A stretch of DNA of 64,000 bases from Arabidopsis thaliana. Lineage: Eukaryota > Streptophyta > Magnoliopsida > Brassicales > Brassicaceae. Location: positions 2,976,001 through 3,040,000 of the forward strand of contig NC_003070.9 of NCBI RefSeq assembly GCF_000001735.4, read 5' to 3'. The notes under the pieces were generated by a model. The model saw only the letters and a list, made by a program, of their open reading frames with translations, was not told the DNA's origin and ran no database searches. Position numbers and translations under genes: made by a program. Below are positions 21,834 to 36,228 of the stretch, one piece after another. The stretch's first letter is position 1; every line of letters begins with the position of its first letter.

Positions 21834-22208
21834 AAAAGGTATACAGTAGTACAAATTGAAATCCTTTGGTTTGGGAAACATGAGATTCAGCTTTTGCAAC
21901 TGTTATTGACAATTGCCAGGTTCAAGTTCGACTTTTTGAGTTCTGGTGCAAAAAGGCTTATTTTTCTGTTTTTTTTTCTTTTTGTTGTTGATGTTGTCCT
22001 TATTTGTCTGAATCATTCTCTGATTCTGTATCTTAAACTCTGCTATGAATTATGTGTAGTGTGGTTTCTGGTTTAGGATATGGTACACTTTGTATTTGTC
22101 ACTTTAATCTTTGTCGTCGTTATAGTTTAATAACTTTTACTTGGCAAGAGTACAAGTACAAGAAATATTTGATTGCAAAAGAGTCTTCTTGTCTTGTTAA
22201 TAAAGTCC
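21834..22208. other. Convergent 3' ends of IMPA4 and the rhodanese-hydrolase gene
   Basis: Tail-to-tail spacer holding both 3' UTRs. T-rich downstream of IMPA4. Nothing else seen. Antisense overlap of the two transcripts is possible. Confidence 0.4.
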
Positions 22209-25253
<3,045 letters not shown>

Positions 25254-25681
25254 TAGGGTTTCTCTTCTTTCCACTGGGATAATCTCAGGCTCTTGGCGTC
25301 GCGAAGATGGAACCAGGAAGCCAACACTGTTTCAGAGCGCGATTTGGAAAACCACGTACCAGAGGTGGACCAAACCGAACCTTGCTTAAACCGACATTTG
25401 TTTATAAATCGATTGGTTTAATTTAAAAACCGAATTGAACCGATTGATTTCCAAGTTGCCATAGCTTAGCCTTACAAACTGTAACATTGTGAACATAGGG
25501 AAAAAGCGGTGGAGATGGGTTTATCTTTGTTCTCTTGAATAACATAGGTCAGACATTGTTGTTAACTCCATTAGAGATACTGAAAGCAAAAGACATATCT
25601 AAACAAAAACAGAGAGATTACAACTTCTATTGATATCTTTGGCTCTCGAAAATCGAATGCAGCGATCAGCCTTTGCACCTG
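25254..25681. other. Promoter of the rhodanese-hydrolase gene and 3' end of the THUMP gene
   Basis: Both genes are on the minus strand. Contains the 5' UTR of the rhodanese gene, a patch of repeated 'accgaac/aaaccg' words at about 25370-25452, and the 3' UTR of the THUMP gene. No ORF. Confidence 0.4.
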
Positions 25682-27715
25682 TCAGTTTGGTCCCTTTTTG
25701 TGTTTGGATTCAGGGACTAGAGGCTTGATGCAGAGTTTCGGCTTTGTGCTAACGAGTCTATGTGGAAGCACTGAAACAGCAGCTACAAAGGAGCCACTTG
25801 ATATTCTAGAGAGCGGTAACAGTTCCACCAGAACACATAACTGCACATTTTTACTCCAATCTTTCAGACTTTATAAACGCGATGATGCAACGAAGATAGA
25901 ATTATTTTCTATCTATACACACTACCTCTGGAGATTTGAGATCCACAACTGAATCTGGTACAATGTCTTTCACTCCAGCTGCCACAGTTTCAAAGCATTT
26001 AATGCGGTCCAGCAACGGACATTGAACTAGAACATCTGAAGCGTCTTTCCGAATCTTTCCTTTCGTCTCCTCCGCACCTCTACGTTGATACCCAGCTGCA
26101 AACTATATGGTGGTATGTGGTTATTAACCATTGCCATGAATCTAACAATATTCATAACATATACGCCTATATAACGGAAACTCTTTCTTACCTTCACAGG
26201 TTTTGATAGTGTATTGTCTTTATCATTGACAAACCGCTGAACAAGCTTTGATACTGTTTCCCGAAGTTCTTTCTCTGTCAAACCACAAGTAGCTTGAACT
26301 GGGAATATCCGATGGCACCAGCTGCATCAATGAATCATAAGTTACTTGTTTCGACACAAAGACATGCTTACATCAAGGGAATCTGAGAAGATAATGACCA
26401 AAAGTTCCTAGCAGAGTGGATAAATAACTACATGGTCCAAAAAGAATGAAATAGGTCTGATATGTAACAGATACCACTCTTTGGGATTATAAGACTTGAA
26501 AAATTATTCGAGACTAAATCAGAACTCTATAAGCATGCTTATTTCAAGGTAGAGTTGAATTCTAAGGCAAGTGGCGATAAAATTCTGATTAATCAATTGA
26601 CCAAAGGTTCACTAACTAGCATTACACCAGATAGACTTACATTGGTGCCTTCAAAGCTCCAGATTCCATAGACTGGAAGACTCGTGATACGATATTCGTT
26701 GTATTGGGAGAGTTTTCAACAGGGAAAGTAAAGAGAAGCAAGCCACTCTTTGTTAGCTTAACCAATGACATGAGAGAATTGTGTTCTTCATTTGCTAATT
26801 TAAGATCCTCAACATTTGGATTTTCACCTAAACAAGGCACAGAAAGAGAAAAGAAAGACAAGACCATAAGCCAAAAAAAAACAAGAATTTGAATATGCTC
26901 AAATCCGCAAATGAAAGTTACCTGTTTCCTGCAAGGCATCATTCTCAAGAGGTACAGTCTTCTCTCCGCCTTCCTCTGTCTCTTGTGCACAAACTTTTTG
27001 TTTTTTGGATGCAGTAGAGTTTAGAACTTCAGGTTTCTCCTCATGCATGGACCCAATATACTGAACAAATCAAAAGTTTGATTTCCGTGAGACAAGCTGA
27101 ACATTAGAGAACCCCCACCACTGCACTTATAATCACTTTCGTTTCAAATATAGTGTTTCTCTACCACAATTGGTTATCAATCACTCTGAGTTATCTTCTA
27201 AATGAAGGAACAAAAATCCAAACTTTTGCCTCACTAATGATGGAGAATTGTGACGATACCTTTCCAAGGATGGACATGACCTCTTTAGTAGCACTTTTCT
27301 CCCTTTCTGATAACAAGTGAAAATCAGAAATAGTTTAACTTCAATCCCTCAATTCGACTCTCGTTTAGTCCAATACACAGATTCCACAAGTCATAAACTC
27401 GGAGACAATAAAGGAATTCGAGAAATTGAAGGTCATGTCGCAAAACGAAATTAACACATAGAAACTAAAAAGGATGATACAAAAGAGTATTGTAAAGAAG
27501 ATCATACTGATGTTGCAGGTGACGAGGAATCCGGAATGAGAATGATGAAGCAGAGAAGAGGGAGCTTTGTAGTCGAATCGAGGGATGCTTATGATGCTGG
27601 AGTGTTGCTCCCATGGAGTCAATGTTTCAGCTTCCTCTCCTCTTTCTCTTTTTTCACACACAGTCTCTTCCTCTATTGTTCTTCCAACATCGTCTACTTC
27701 TTCTACAGCAGCCAT
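25682..27715 (-). CDS. THUMP-domain protein (TAN1/THUMPD1-like)
   Basis: Seven exons: 27508-27715, 27260-27306, 27060-26922 (i.e. 26922-27060), 26641-26827, 26192-26321, 25926-26102, 25682-25840, giving 348 residues with all phases consistent. The middle resembles THUMP domains: SGLLLFTFPVENSPNTTNIV, then APIWCHRIFPVQATCGLTEKE, and later AAGVKDIVPDSVVDLKSPE followed by LCVLVELLPL. This is the pattern of Tan1/THUMPD1, partner of the Kre33/NAT10 acetyltransferase that makes ac4C12 in tRNA-Ser and tRNA-Leu. The N-terminal third is acidic and low in conservation; the C-terminus is Lys-rich (PESKHKKGPN). Matches At1g09290 by position, which I recall as 'unknown protein'. Function is inferred from domain resemblance only. 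Confidence 0.8.
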
Positions 27716-27980
27716 CGTTACTCTCTCTACCTCTCTGTCTCTCTCAAAGCCAGAGTTAGGCCAAAAAAAAAAAAAAAAAAAGAAAGACATTGAGCCTTAT
27801 ATGATTCAGCGATTCGGAAAGTGCGGTAGCGTTTTAAAACCCTGAAACGCGACGTTTAGAGAACGCAACTTCAAAACAGCTAAACCCTGAAGCTTACCAG
27901 ACCAGAGACAGACCAATAGAACATCATACGAGGTCCAATTCGATCCTCTCAAGAGTCTGCGAGTCTGTGAGGGGGAAGAG
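27716..27980. promoter_or_regulatory. Shared divergent promoter of the THUMP gene and ICP55
   Basis: Only 265 bp separate the two ATGs. It contains two telo-box-like words (AAACCCTGAA at about 27837 and TAAACCCTGA at about 27881) and an A tract of ~20 near the THUMP 5' end, probably in its leader. Telo-boxes are typical of housekeeping and translation-related plant genes. No TATA box is clear on either strand. Confidence 0.5.
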
Positions 27981-30900
27981 ATGCAGTTTCTTGCGCGGAA
28001 TCTAGTTCGGAGAGTATCGAGAACTCAGGTAATGCTCCCAATTCATGTTTTCTTCGTAATTTGCCTCCTCCTTGTTGGGATTGTTCATTACCATACTCTG
28101 TTCCTGAAGACTTGTATATATTTGAGGATTAAAGATCGAATTTTTTGGGTTCCCTCCAAGTGCATAGATCTTCTGTACCATAAAGTTTCATCTTTTGAAT
28201 GGGAATTGACTTTCTATAAAGTTTGCAGAAATTTTGAGACTTGATTTCGGAGACTACTTCACCTCCGATGCTAATAACTTGTGTTTCATCAACTGATACT
28301 GTTTCTACATGTGCTTTAAAATCTACTGAGAGACATGTTCTTTTTAAAATGGGGTTTCAGGTCGTTAGTCGAAATGCATATTCAACCCAAACGGTCAGAG
28401 ACATTGGTCAGCCAACTCCAGCATCTCATCCTCATGTAACTCTCATGTGCTATATGTTCTCTTGGATTTGCAAATGCTATTTATATGCTCAGATGGTTCG
28501 CTCTTCCCCATCAGTTAATGGCAGAAGGAGAGGTCACACCAGGAATAAGAATTGAGGAATACATTGGTAGAAGGAAGAAACTTGTGGAGCTTCTCCCTGA
28601 GAATAGTTTAGCCATCATTTCGTCAGCCCCCGTGAAGATGATGACTGACGTTGTTCCATATACGTTCAGACAAGATGCTGATTATTTGTATCTAACTGGC
28701 TGCCAGCAACCAGGTGGTGTGGCTGTTTTAAGTGATGAACGCGGTTTATGCATGTTCATGCCGGAATCAACTCCTAAGGTATGATGATTTCTTAGTACAT
28801 GAGTTTTTGTATACAGAGTGGTTTTGATTTCTGTATAGCAGTTTATAAGAATTGATTTGTCATGTAGGATATTGCTTGGGAAGGAGAAGTTGCTGGAGTT
28901 GATGCAGCGTCCGAGGTCTTCAAGGCAGATCAAGCATATCCGATAAGCAAATTACCCGAGGTAGCTTATATTTCTTCCCTAAGTGGCCTCTCTTTTAAAT
29001 TTTCCTATGTTGTAGACTTTATTACTTTTGTAACGCGAGATTTGTTTTATTTTTCACGTTCTTTATGTACAGATTCTTTCAGACATGATAAGACATTCTT
29101 CAAAAGTGTTTCATAATGTTCAATCGGCCTCGCAAAGATACACAAACTTGGATGACTTTCAAAATTCAGCATCTCTTGGCAAAGTGAAAACTCTTTCAAG
29201 TTTAACACATGAGCTGAGGTTAATTAAATCACCTGCAGAACTCAAATTGATGAGAGAGTCTGCATCAATTGCGTGCCAGGTATTCCTGTATTCCAACAAA
29301 GCCATTGTTATGCTTAGAAAATTTCTGTTTTTAGCTTTTTTAGTACAACTGAGATGCTAGAGAGTAACTGGAAATTTAAGATGTTGGAGAAATTTACAAG
29401 AGATAATGGGGAAAGTTGGTTAAGTTGATAACTTTTGCAGACAATTGTGTGTGTATATAGTGAATTTAATCTCAAGAATTGATCTGACAAAGTGACGAAC
29501 ACACCCATAAAAAGCTCCCAAGCCATGGCCTGATGGGACAATTTTGGTTGAGGGTGTTTTATTGTGATTGGAGGCTCATGAAAGCAATGCCTTGCTCAAT
29601 GATATGTGAAAGTGAATATATTAGAAATTTTACGTTTGTCTTGTGGCCAAAGTGCTAAGGAAAAGGAACATAGAGCCAATAAAACGTCATGAACCATTTT
29701 CTACATATTTGTTGAAAATAATAGCTATTACAGACAATGAGCGTATGGAGTGATTTTGATCTTTTCATCCTCAGGGTCTTCTGAAAACAATGTTACATTC
29801 AAAGGGGTTTCCTGATGAAGGCATCTTATCAGCCCAGGTTGAATATGAGTGCCGGGTAAGAGGTGCTCAGCGAATGGCGTAAGTCTCGACAATTATTCCA
29901 TGAATAAATATGTGATTCAGGGTCTATTACAATAAGTATTTCCTAGTATTCTTATTCTAGTGACAAGAAAAATGACATGATTTATTCCTCAGGTTCAATC
30001 CTGTAGTCGGTGGTGGTTCAAATGCCAGTGTTATTCACTATTCACGAAATGATCAGCGTGTAAGTTTGACAAAACCCTATTTGATTGCTAGTACAGAGAT
30101 GTTCCTGAAACCAGTATCTTCTTTTTATAATTATCTGCAGATTAAAGATGGTGATCTTGTCTTGATGGACATGGGTTGTGAGTTACATGGTTATGTTAGT
30201 GATCTTACTCGGACATGGCCACCTTGCGGAAAATTCAGTTCTGTTCAGGTTGATGTTTCTGCTGTCTCATCTTTCATCTTTTTTTGTCTGGTAGTTCAAT
30301 ATTCTTCTGTTTACGTTTGTGCTTTGCCGGTGGTGTTTGTATGATGCAAACGAGAGATAAACCTTACTTACTATCTCATTCTCTACTACCAAACTTCTTA
30401 CTTTTTTCTGAGATATACGTTTCACAGGCTAGCTTTTTCCTTATAATATTGATTTAGGAAATCTTCAGAATTTGGACATGTGCAGGTTACATAGTTTTTT
30501 TTGGTGACCTTCGCTCGATTTCACAATTATGTTACACAGATGAAAAGTAACTGTACAGCTGCTTTCTTAAAACTTTCTCTATCAAAATATTGACATTTGT
30601 GTTTTTTCCAGGAAGAGCTATATGATCTTATACTTCAGACAAACAAAGAATGCATAAAACAATGCAAGCCTGGTACAACCATCCGCCAACTAAACACATA
30701 TTCGGTAATTACAAACTATCTTAAGCCGTGTCTTTGTACTTAAGATGTATCAAACACACAAAATGTACCGTTTACTCTTAACAGGTTTGCTATGATGTGA
30801 AAATATTATTCTACTTCTGTCGAAGGCTTGTTAGCAAATATTTCAGAAGCTAAAATGGATCAGAGATTTCATACATACCATTTCGACAAAAAAAAAAAAA

Positions 30901-32131
30901 AAAAAAAAAAAGATTTCATAAATACCATCAGAAAACTTAAAAGCTTTGTTTGCAAACAAAATTATGTTTGGACTCAGATGATGCTTTGTGGTTTGCAGAC
31001 CGAGTTGTTGTGTGATGGACTGATGAAGATGGGCATCCTGAAAAGTCGTAGACTGTATCACCAGCTGAATCCGACCTCCATAGGTATGCATTATTGAACC
31101 TCGATCACATTAACTTATTTGCAATTTTTGTCGATGAAATACAATCAACTAAGGCTGATTGACGTGTAGATGGTAAAATCCTTGTTATTGTCCCGCATTA
31201 TGCTGTATAAAAGTTATAATATAACCAAAATATACTGTATGGTTGGGGAAAAACTTATCTAACAGAGCTCTCTTCTGGTTAATAAAAAGGCCACTACCTT
31301 GGGATGGATGTGCATGATTCTTCTGCTGTGGGATATGACCGTCCTTTGCAACCTGGTTTTGTAAGTAATACTACTCTCTCGAGTCTTAGTTTTTATAAGC
31401 AACCCAAACTCAGGCTAATAAGATCTTCACTTTTCTACATACCCCCTGCCTCAAACACTCTGCTTGTTGATGCTAGTCCATTAAAACCGATATGTGCCCT
31501 TAGAATCTTGATCGTAGAAGTTTATGTATTTGTCATGTGATGCCATTGGGGTCCTTACGTTTGAGACAAATGGTTTGATGGTGCTATCAATAGAATCTAA
31601 ATTACATCAAATGACTGGCTTTGGTGTTTGCTAGATAATGATCTTTCAGACTCTCGATGTCAACTTATGATCGCTGTTTGGACAGGTGATTACGATTGAG
31701 CCAGGAGTCTATATTCCATCTTCATTTGACTGCCCTGAAAGGTACACATGCTCTCTTTAGACTAACTTCATGTAAAAGCGTGGTTTTGTAGGAAAGTTTG
31801 CAGCCAACAAGTATCAAACTGTGTAGATCTGAGTGGTTTGACTGCAAATCGACCGCAGGATATGACATTGATCTATCGACCATGGTTAAGTGACTTTACT
31901 ATTGAAATTTCTCATTGCAGATTCCAAGGGATTGGGATAAGGATCGAGGATGACGTACTGATCACTGAGACGGGCTACGAAGTGCTCACAGGGTCAATGC
32001 CTAAGGAGATCAAACACATAGAGACATTGTTGAATAATCACTGCCATGATAACTCTGCGCGAACTTCGCCAGTTTCTCTTTGCAAGGTTAAAGGCTTGCA
32101 TACGAACCGTAACCCAAGAAGATTGTTTTGA
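27981..32131 (+). CDS. ICP55: Mitochondrial intermediate cleavage peptidase 55 (Xaa-Pro aminopeptidase family)
   Basis: Removes one residue from precursor N-termini after MPP cleavage in mitochondria. Thirteen exons: 27981-28028, 28361-28435, 28515-28778, 28868-28960, 29073-29279, 29775-29878, 29993-30059, 30141-30248, 30612-30704, 30999-31083, 31290-31360, 31686-31741, 31921-32131; 493 residues. The N-terminus is an Arg-rich presequence (MQFLARNLVRRVSR). Aminopeptidase-P N domain: HPHLMAEGEVTPGIR, DYLYLTGCQQPGG. Pita-bread catalytic domain: VVGGGSNASVIHYSRND, metal ligands in LMDMGCE and YVSDLTRTWP, HYLGMDVHD, ITIEPGVY and RIEDDVLIT, so all five expected ligands are present. Exon 3 uses an AG at 28513-28514; an AG about 22 bases upstream would shift the frame. 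Recognised as At1g09300. The last ~30 residues are not conserved. Confidence 0.93.
30864..30927 (+). repeat. Poly(A) tract flanked by 17-bp direct repeats, in an ICP55 intron
   Basis: A 17-bp sequence at 30864-30880 recurs at 30911-30927 with one mismatch. Between them are TTTCGAC and about 24 A. The layout is that of a tiny retroposed insert with a target-site duplication. Confidence 0.6.
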
Positions 32132-33108
32132 ATTAAACATCATTGATAATAATTCAAACGTAAACTCCTGTTCCTTGCGTTTGACTCATAGAATGTATCA
32201 AAGCATTTTGAAGAAATCTTACGCATTCTGAAGTGTGGAATTTGTAAATAGCAAAACCAAAAGACATCGAGTTACTACGAGAAAGGTCACATATCACAAT
32301 CAATAAGTTAGGAGTTGGAACACTTATAGTTATGTGAACTTTAGTCTTTATTGGTTATGGTTGCTTTTATGATAGAAGAAATAAATAATGCACTATACAG
32401 TAAATAGTATATGTCATCCTTAACACGTAACACTAAACGCCCAAGAAATAGATGTTCTATTCGATTAAAATCATATAAAAAATAATTGAGGAGGCCGTCG
32501 GTTACTGGTTAGCAGGTGGAGAGAATGTGAAATGATAGGCACTGCATTTATATGGACGGGGCCATGCACCACATCACAATAATCATCATCATTAATATTG
32601 TGATGATGATAGCCATATGAACGATCATGTAAGAGATATATGGTTTAACCCGAAACTGGAACACAGAGCTGACAAGACGTACCCATAAACCTGCCCAACC
32701 ATGGCCATTAATGATTTTACATGCACCTCATCTTCAAGAATCAAGAGTTTAGATTTTACATTATGGTCTTGTCGGTTTTTTCAAATTTCTTGTAGTAGAA
32801 GAACAATCGATCACGTCGTTTTCGATAGTGATGTTTTTTACCGTTATTTTATAATAGGGTTGGTCTCAATTTGATACCAAAACTAATAAATTTGCCAAAA
32901 TTGTATGAAGTCAAAGGTATCTTCTCAATCCGAGTGTATTTCACATACAATTTAATTTCTAAACATGGTGGCATTCTCCGTAATAAGATCAGGAAACCAA
33001 GGGCAAACCCACAACACGTCAGCTATATATCACTAGGCTAAGTCCCTTACCTCTCCACAACACAACTTCAGCTTTAAGACAGCTAAAACTAAATACAAAG
33101 AAACAGAG
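32132..33108. other. Intergenic region between ICP55 and the DUF538 gene
   Basis: ICP55 3' UTR, then AT-rich DNA. A hairpin with perfect 9-bp arms (CATCACAAT, 32572-32580, and ATTGTGATG, 32596-32604) lies in the middle. The right end is the DUF538 promoter, with TATATATC near 33023. No coding seen. Confidence 0.5.
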
Positions 33109-33648
33109 ATGGGTTTGGTTACAGAGGAGGTGAGAGCTAAGGCAGAGATGTACACCGGAGATGAGATATGTAGAGAGAAGACAAAGTGTTTCCTCAAGGA
33201 AATATCTATGCCCAATGGTTTATTACCATTGAAGGATATAGAAGAGGTTGGGTATGACAGAGAGTCAGGTGTTGTATGGCTGAAGCAGAAGAAGAGCATC
33301 ACTCACAAGTTCACAGAGATAGATAAGCTTGTCTCCTATGGAACCGAAGTCACAGCCATTGTTGAGACCGGGAAAATCAAGAAGCTCACTGGAGTCAAAG
33401 CCAAGGAACTTCTTATTTGGGTCACTATCAATGAGATCTATACCGAGGAACCCCCTACCAAGATCACGTTCAAGACACCGACCACACTGTCCAGGACTTT
33501 CCCGGTCACAGCTTTTATAGTCCCAGAAGAACCTGCCAAGGAGGAACCTGCCAAAGAGGAACCTGCCAAGGAGAAGAGCAGCGAAGCCACCGAGGCCAAG
33601 GAGGCTGTTGCAATCAAGGAGGCTGTCGCAGTCAAAGAGGCGGCCTAA
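33109..33648 (+). CDS. DUF538 family protein
   Basis: Intronless, 179 residues. The DUF538 domain fills residues 1-140: VRAKAEMYTGDEICREKTK, SMPNGLLPLKDIEEVGYDRESGVVWLKQKK, and VTAIVETGKIKKLTGVKAKELLIWVTINEIY. DUF538 proteins are plant-specific, have a BPI-like fold and are often stress- or wound-responsive; no reaction is established. There is no signal peptide, unlike many family members. The C-terminus is a low-complexity tail with three perfect EEPAK repeats from a 15-bp DNA repeat (33526-33570), then KEAVAIKEAVAVKEAA. Matches At1g09310, which I recall as abundant and light/pathogen-responsive. Confidence 0.9.
   Translation: MGLVTEEVRAKAEMYTGDEICREKTKCFLKEISMPNGLLPLKDIEEVGYDRESGVVWLKQKKSITHKFTEIDKLVSYGTEVTAIVETGKIKKLTGVKAKELLIWVTINEIYTEEPPTKITFKTPTTLSRTFPVTAFIVPEEPAKEEPAKEEPAKEKSSEATEAKEAVAIKEAVAVKEAA
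33526..33570 (+). repeat. 15-bp x3 tandem repeat in the DUF538 gene
   Basis: Three near-identical copies of GARGAACCTGCCAAR, in frame, encoding EEPAK three times. Likely slippage-prone. Confidence 0.8.
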
Positions 33649-34269
33649 TCAGCTCAGCTTCAGCAGATAAAAGAGACCCGAATTTTTAAGTGTACTTCAA
33701 GAATTTGAACAAATCATGGAGAGTTAGTGTTTCTCACTGCTCTAACTATCATGTATTATCTACCTACCACTTGTTGCTGCTTGTTTTACCTGTAATAAGA
33801 TATCAATATCATCCTGTTCCACTAAAACTTATCCTTAATTATCTATAAACTACAATACAGCTGGTTCTGTATGTCACTTCAAAAACATGGGAAACCTCTT
33901 CGCAAGCAAAACTGAGAGCATACACTCCTAACATTCATAAGATGCTAAACTTCGTAGGTAATATGGCCTACCTCTTTCGAAAAATATTTGACAATAGGAT
34001 GGATAATCAACAAGGCAAGGAAGTAGTGTTACAGCAAAAACTTGTCTATCAAATAATCAACCGAAATCAGGAGCAATGAGAATCGCACTATGTCATGGAA
34101 CAAGAATAAAATATCAACTGGTTGTTGCATCTTAGTCACTCATCATAACTGCAATTATCTACAATAGCAAGGGAACACCAGGGTTAAGACTAACTGACTA
34201 AGAGATACAAGTACCTCAAAGAAAAACAAAACTTGAAATCCCAAAATCCTGACGAGTTATCCAGCCCAT
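33649..34269. other. Convergent spacer between the DUF538 and Agenet genes
   Basis: 3' UTRs of the two tail-to-tail genes. No ORF or repeat of note. Confidence 0.4.
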
Positions 34270-36228
34270 TTACACCTTCTGAGACTGAAATCAAAATTAA
34301 TGACAGCAACTTCATCAGTAAAAGCTTGATGAAAAATGACTATTGCAGGAACGATGCTGAAACCTTAGATATAAGGGGAAATAACGAAGTTATATGTGAT
34401 AAAATGAGTTGATCGTTTTAGAACCATACCTTAAAAGATGTTATCCACTTTCCATCAATCCATTCCTGATGTAGCCTTAGTTGAGAGTGATGAAATTTTA
34501 GCAGCTCTTGAGTATTTTTAAAGAGAACCAGGTAAGATGACTTTGCAAGAACCTTTCTAATCACCCCAACCCACCATCCATCATTATACAAAGCATTAAC
34601 TTTGTCATGCCTCTCAAATGGACTAACCATGACACTCTCTAGTGGCAGAGGCCTTATCCGTGAAACATTAACCTCTTCTCTCAAAGGCTCTTTCCCATCT
34701 TCAGCTTTCAGATTATCATATTCTACAAGGCATTTGTCCTTTCCTCTGTATTCAATAAGTTTTGCAAGAAACCAAGAATCTTCAAATCCTTCTTCCTCAG
34801 GGCTAACCTCGATCGGAGTTCCAATGCTGAACGCTTGCTTCTCAGTTGCTTTCTTGGGTCTCACGTTCCGGTTACATGAAACAGTCTACACATCAAAATA
34901 AAAACTTTAAACACACATATTTGGGGAAGAATATGTCGCACATAAAGAAGAATGGGATAAGAATGATCTATGTGAACTTGTCTAGAGTTCATAATTAATA
35001 TGGAAATCATACAGAACCTTTTCCCTCTTTATCTTCCCTCCTTTCAGTGGTAGCTGCCAGGTCCCGTCAACCCAATCTTTATGCAGACGAAGCCCCTGCC
35101 TTCCAAACCGCATCTTCTCTTGTGATTGCCTAAAATATATACCAACCGTTCCATGCTTCATACCATCTATGACAACACCTACCCACCAGCCGTCATTGTA
35201 AAATGCATTAATCTTGTCACCAACAGCAAAATCAATATCCTCATCCCTTGGTGGTGGCGGCCTTATGTGCAGAAAATCGGTTTCTTCTTTCAAAGGCTCT
35301 ATACCATCTTTTTCTCTCAAGTCTCGGTACTCAACAAGAAATTTGTCTTCGCCAACGGGTTCAACAACTTTAGCTGCAAACCAACACCCCTGGAAACCTT
35401 CCTCATCGCTGCTAACCTCGACAACAGTGCCACTGGAAAACATTTGTTTCGCGATTGCTCTGGTAGTTTCTAGATCCACTCGGGCTAAAATATCCTGCAT
35501 TTTATTACTATCATGATTAAAGTGCATTCTCATAAATTGCTCTAGAAGAACTAAAGCAAAAGTCTCCACTAAACAACTTCCACAGAAAGGTTATCAAGTA
35601 TCATTGAGAATGTGTTACCTACCTCCTCGTCTTCTGAGTCGTCTAATTTGTCTTCCTCTGATTCATCTTCCTCTTCTTCTGTTTCCTCTAATGGAGGCTT
35701 CCAAGCTCCATCAACCCATTCCCTATGAAACCGTAACTCATCTTTCCTAAACCGAATCTGTTCCTTAGAGCTCCTAAAGAAAACACTGAATTTCCCATCA
35801 TCCAGAACCTCAGTCACATCCCCTTCCCACCAACCGTCATTGTAAAACGCGTCGACCTCTTCCCCAACCACGATCTTCTTCTTCTTCTCTATCTCAGACA
35901 TTGGCGGGGCCGGAGGACGAAGCTGACTCATGTCGACAACTTCCTTCAGTGGCTTCGTCCCCTCTTTATCGAAGAAGAGCGTCGTATACTCGACTTGGCA
36001 TTTAACGGAATCCTTATCTGAGGAAGATGGGATGGTGATTACTTTTCCCATGTACCACGAGCCGCGGAATCCAATCTCGTCGGAGCTGATTTCTACGGCG
36101 GAGCCAGGTTTGAGGTAAGAAGGGAGACGCTTTCGATTCGCTCTCGTAGCCATGGAATTCTTAGGAGCAGCTTTCTTCCTCTGCTTCGCCGGAGATGAAA
36201 CCCCAAGAGATCGGCGAGGCCGCAACAT
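34270..36228 (-). CDS. Agenet-domain protein with three tandem Agenet pairs
   Basis: Four exons: 35623-36228, 35018-35494, 34430-34885, 34270-34284; 517 residues. The final exon encodes only SQKV and stop. It has three repeats of a double Agenet/Tudor-like module. First halves: GSAVEISSDEIGFRGSWYMGKVI, GTVVEVSSDEEGFQGCWFAAKVV (each shortened here: motif E-[IV]-S-x-[DE]-E-x-GF-x-x-[SC]-W) and GTPIEVSPEEEGFEDSW. Second halves: EVDAFYNDGWWEGDV, KINAFYNDGWWVGVV, KVNALYNDGWWVGVI. Each pair ends in WVDG/WIDG-x-W. Agenet domains are Royal-family folds that read methylated histones or bind RNA-associated partners; this one's ligand is unknown. The N-terminus is basic (RPRRSLGVSSPAKQRKK) and an acidic Glu/Asp run lies between modules 1 and 2. 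Recognised as At1g09320. Confidence 0.88.

Noticed and set aside
27365-27790. 141-codon ORF on the minus strand
   Set aside because: It is THUMP-gene exon 1 extended into its leader and first intron; only 27508-27715 is coding.
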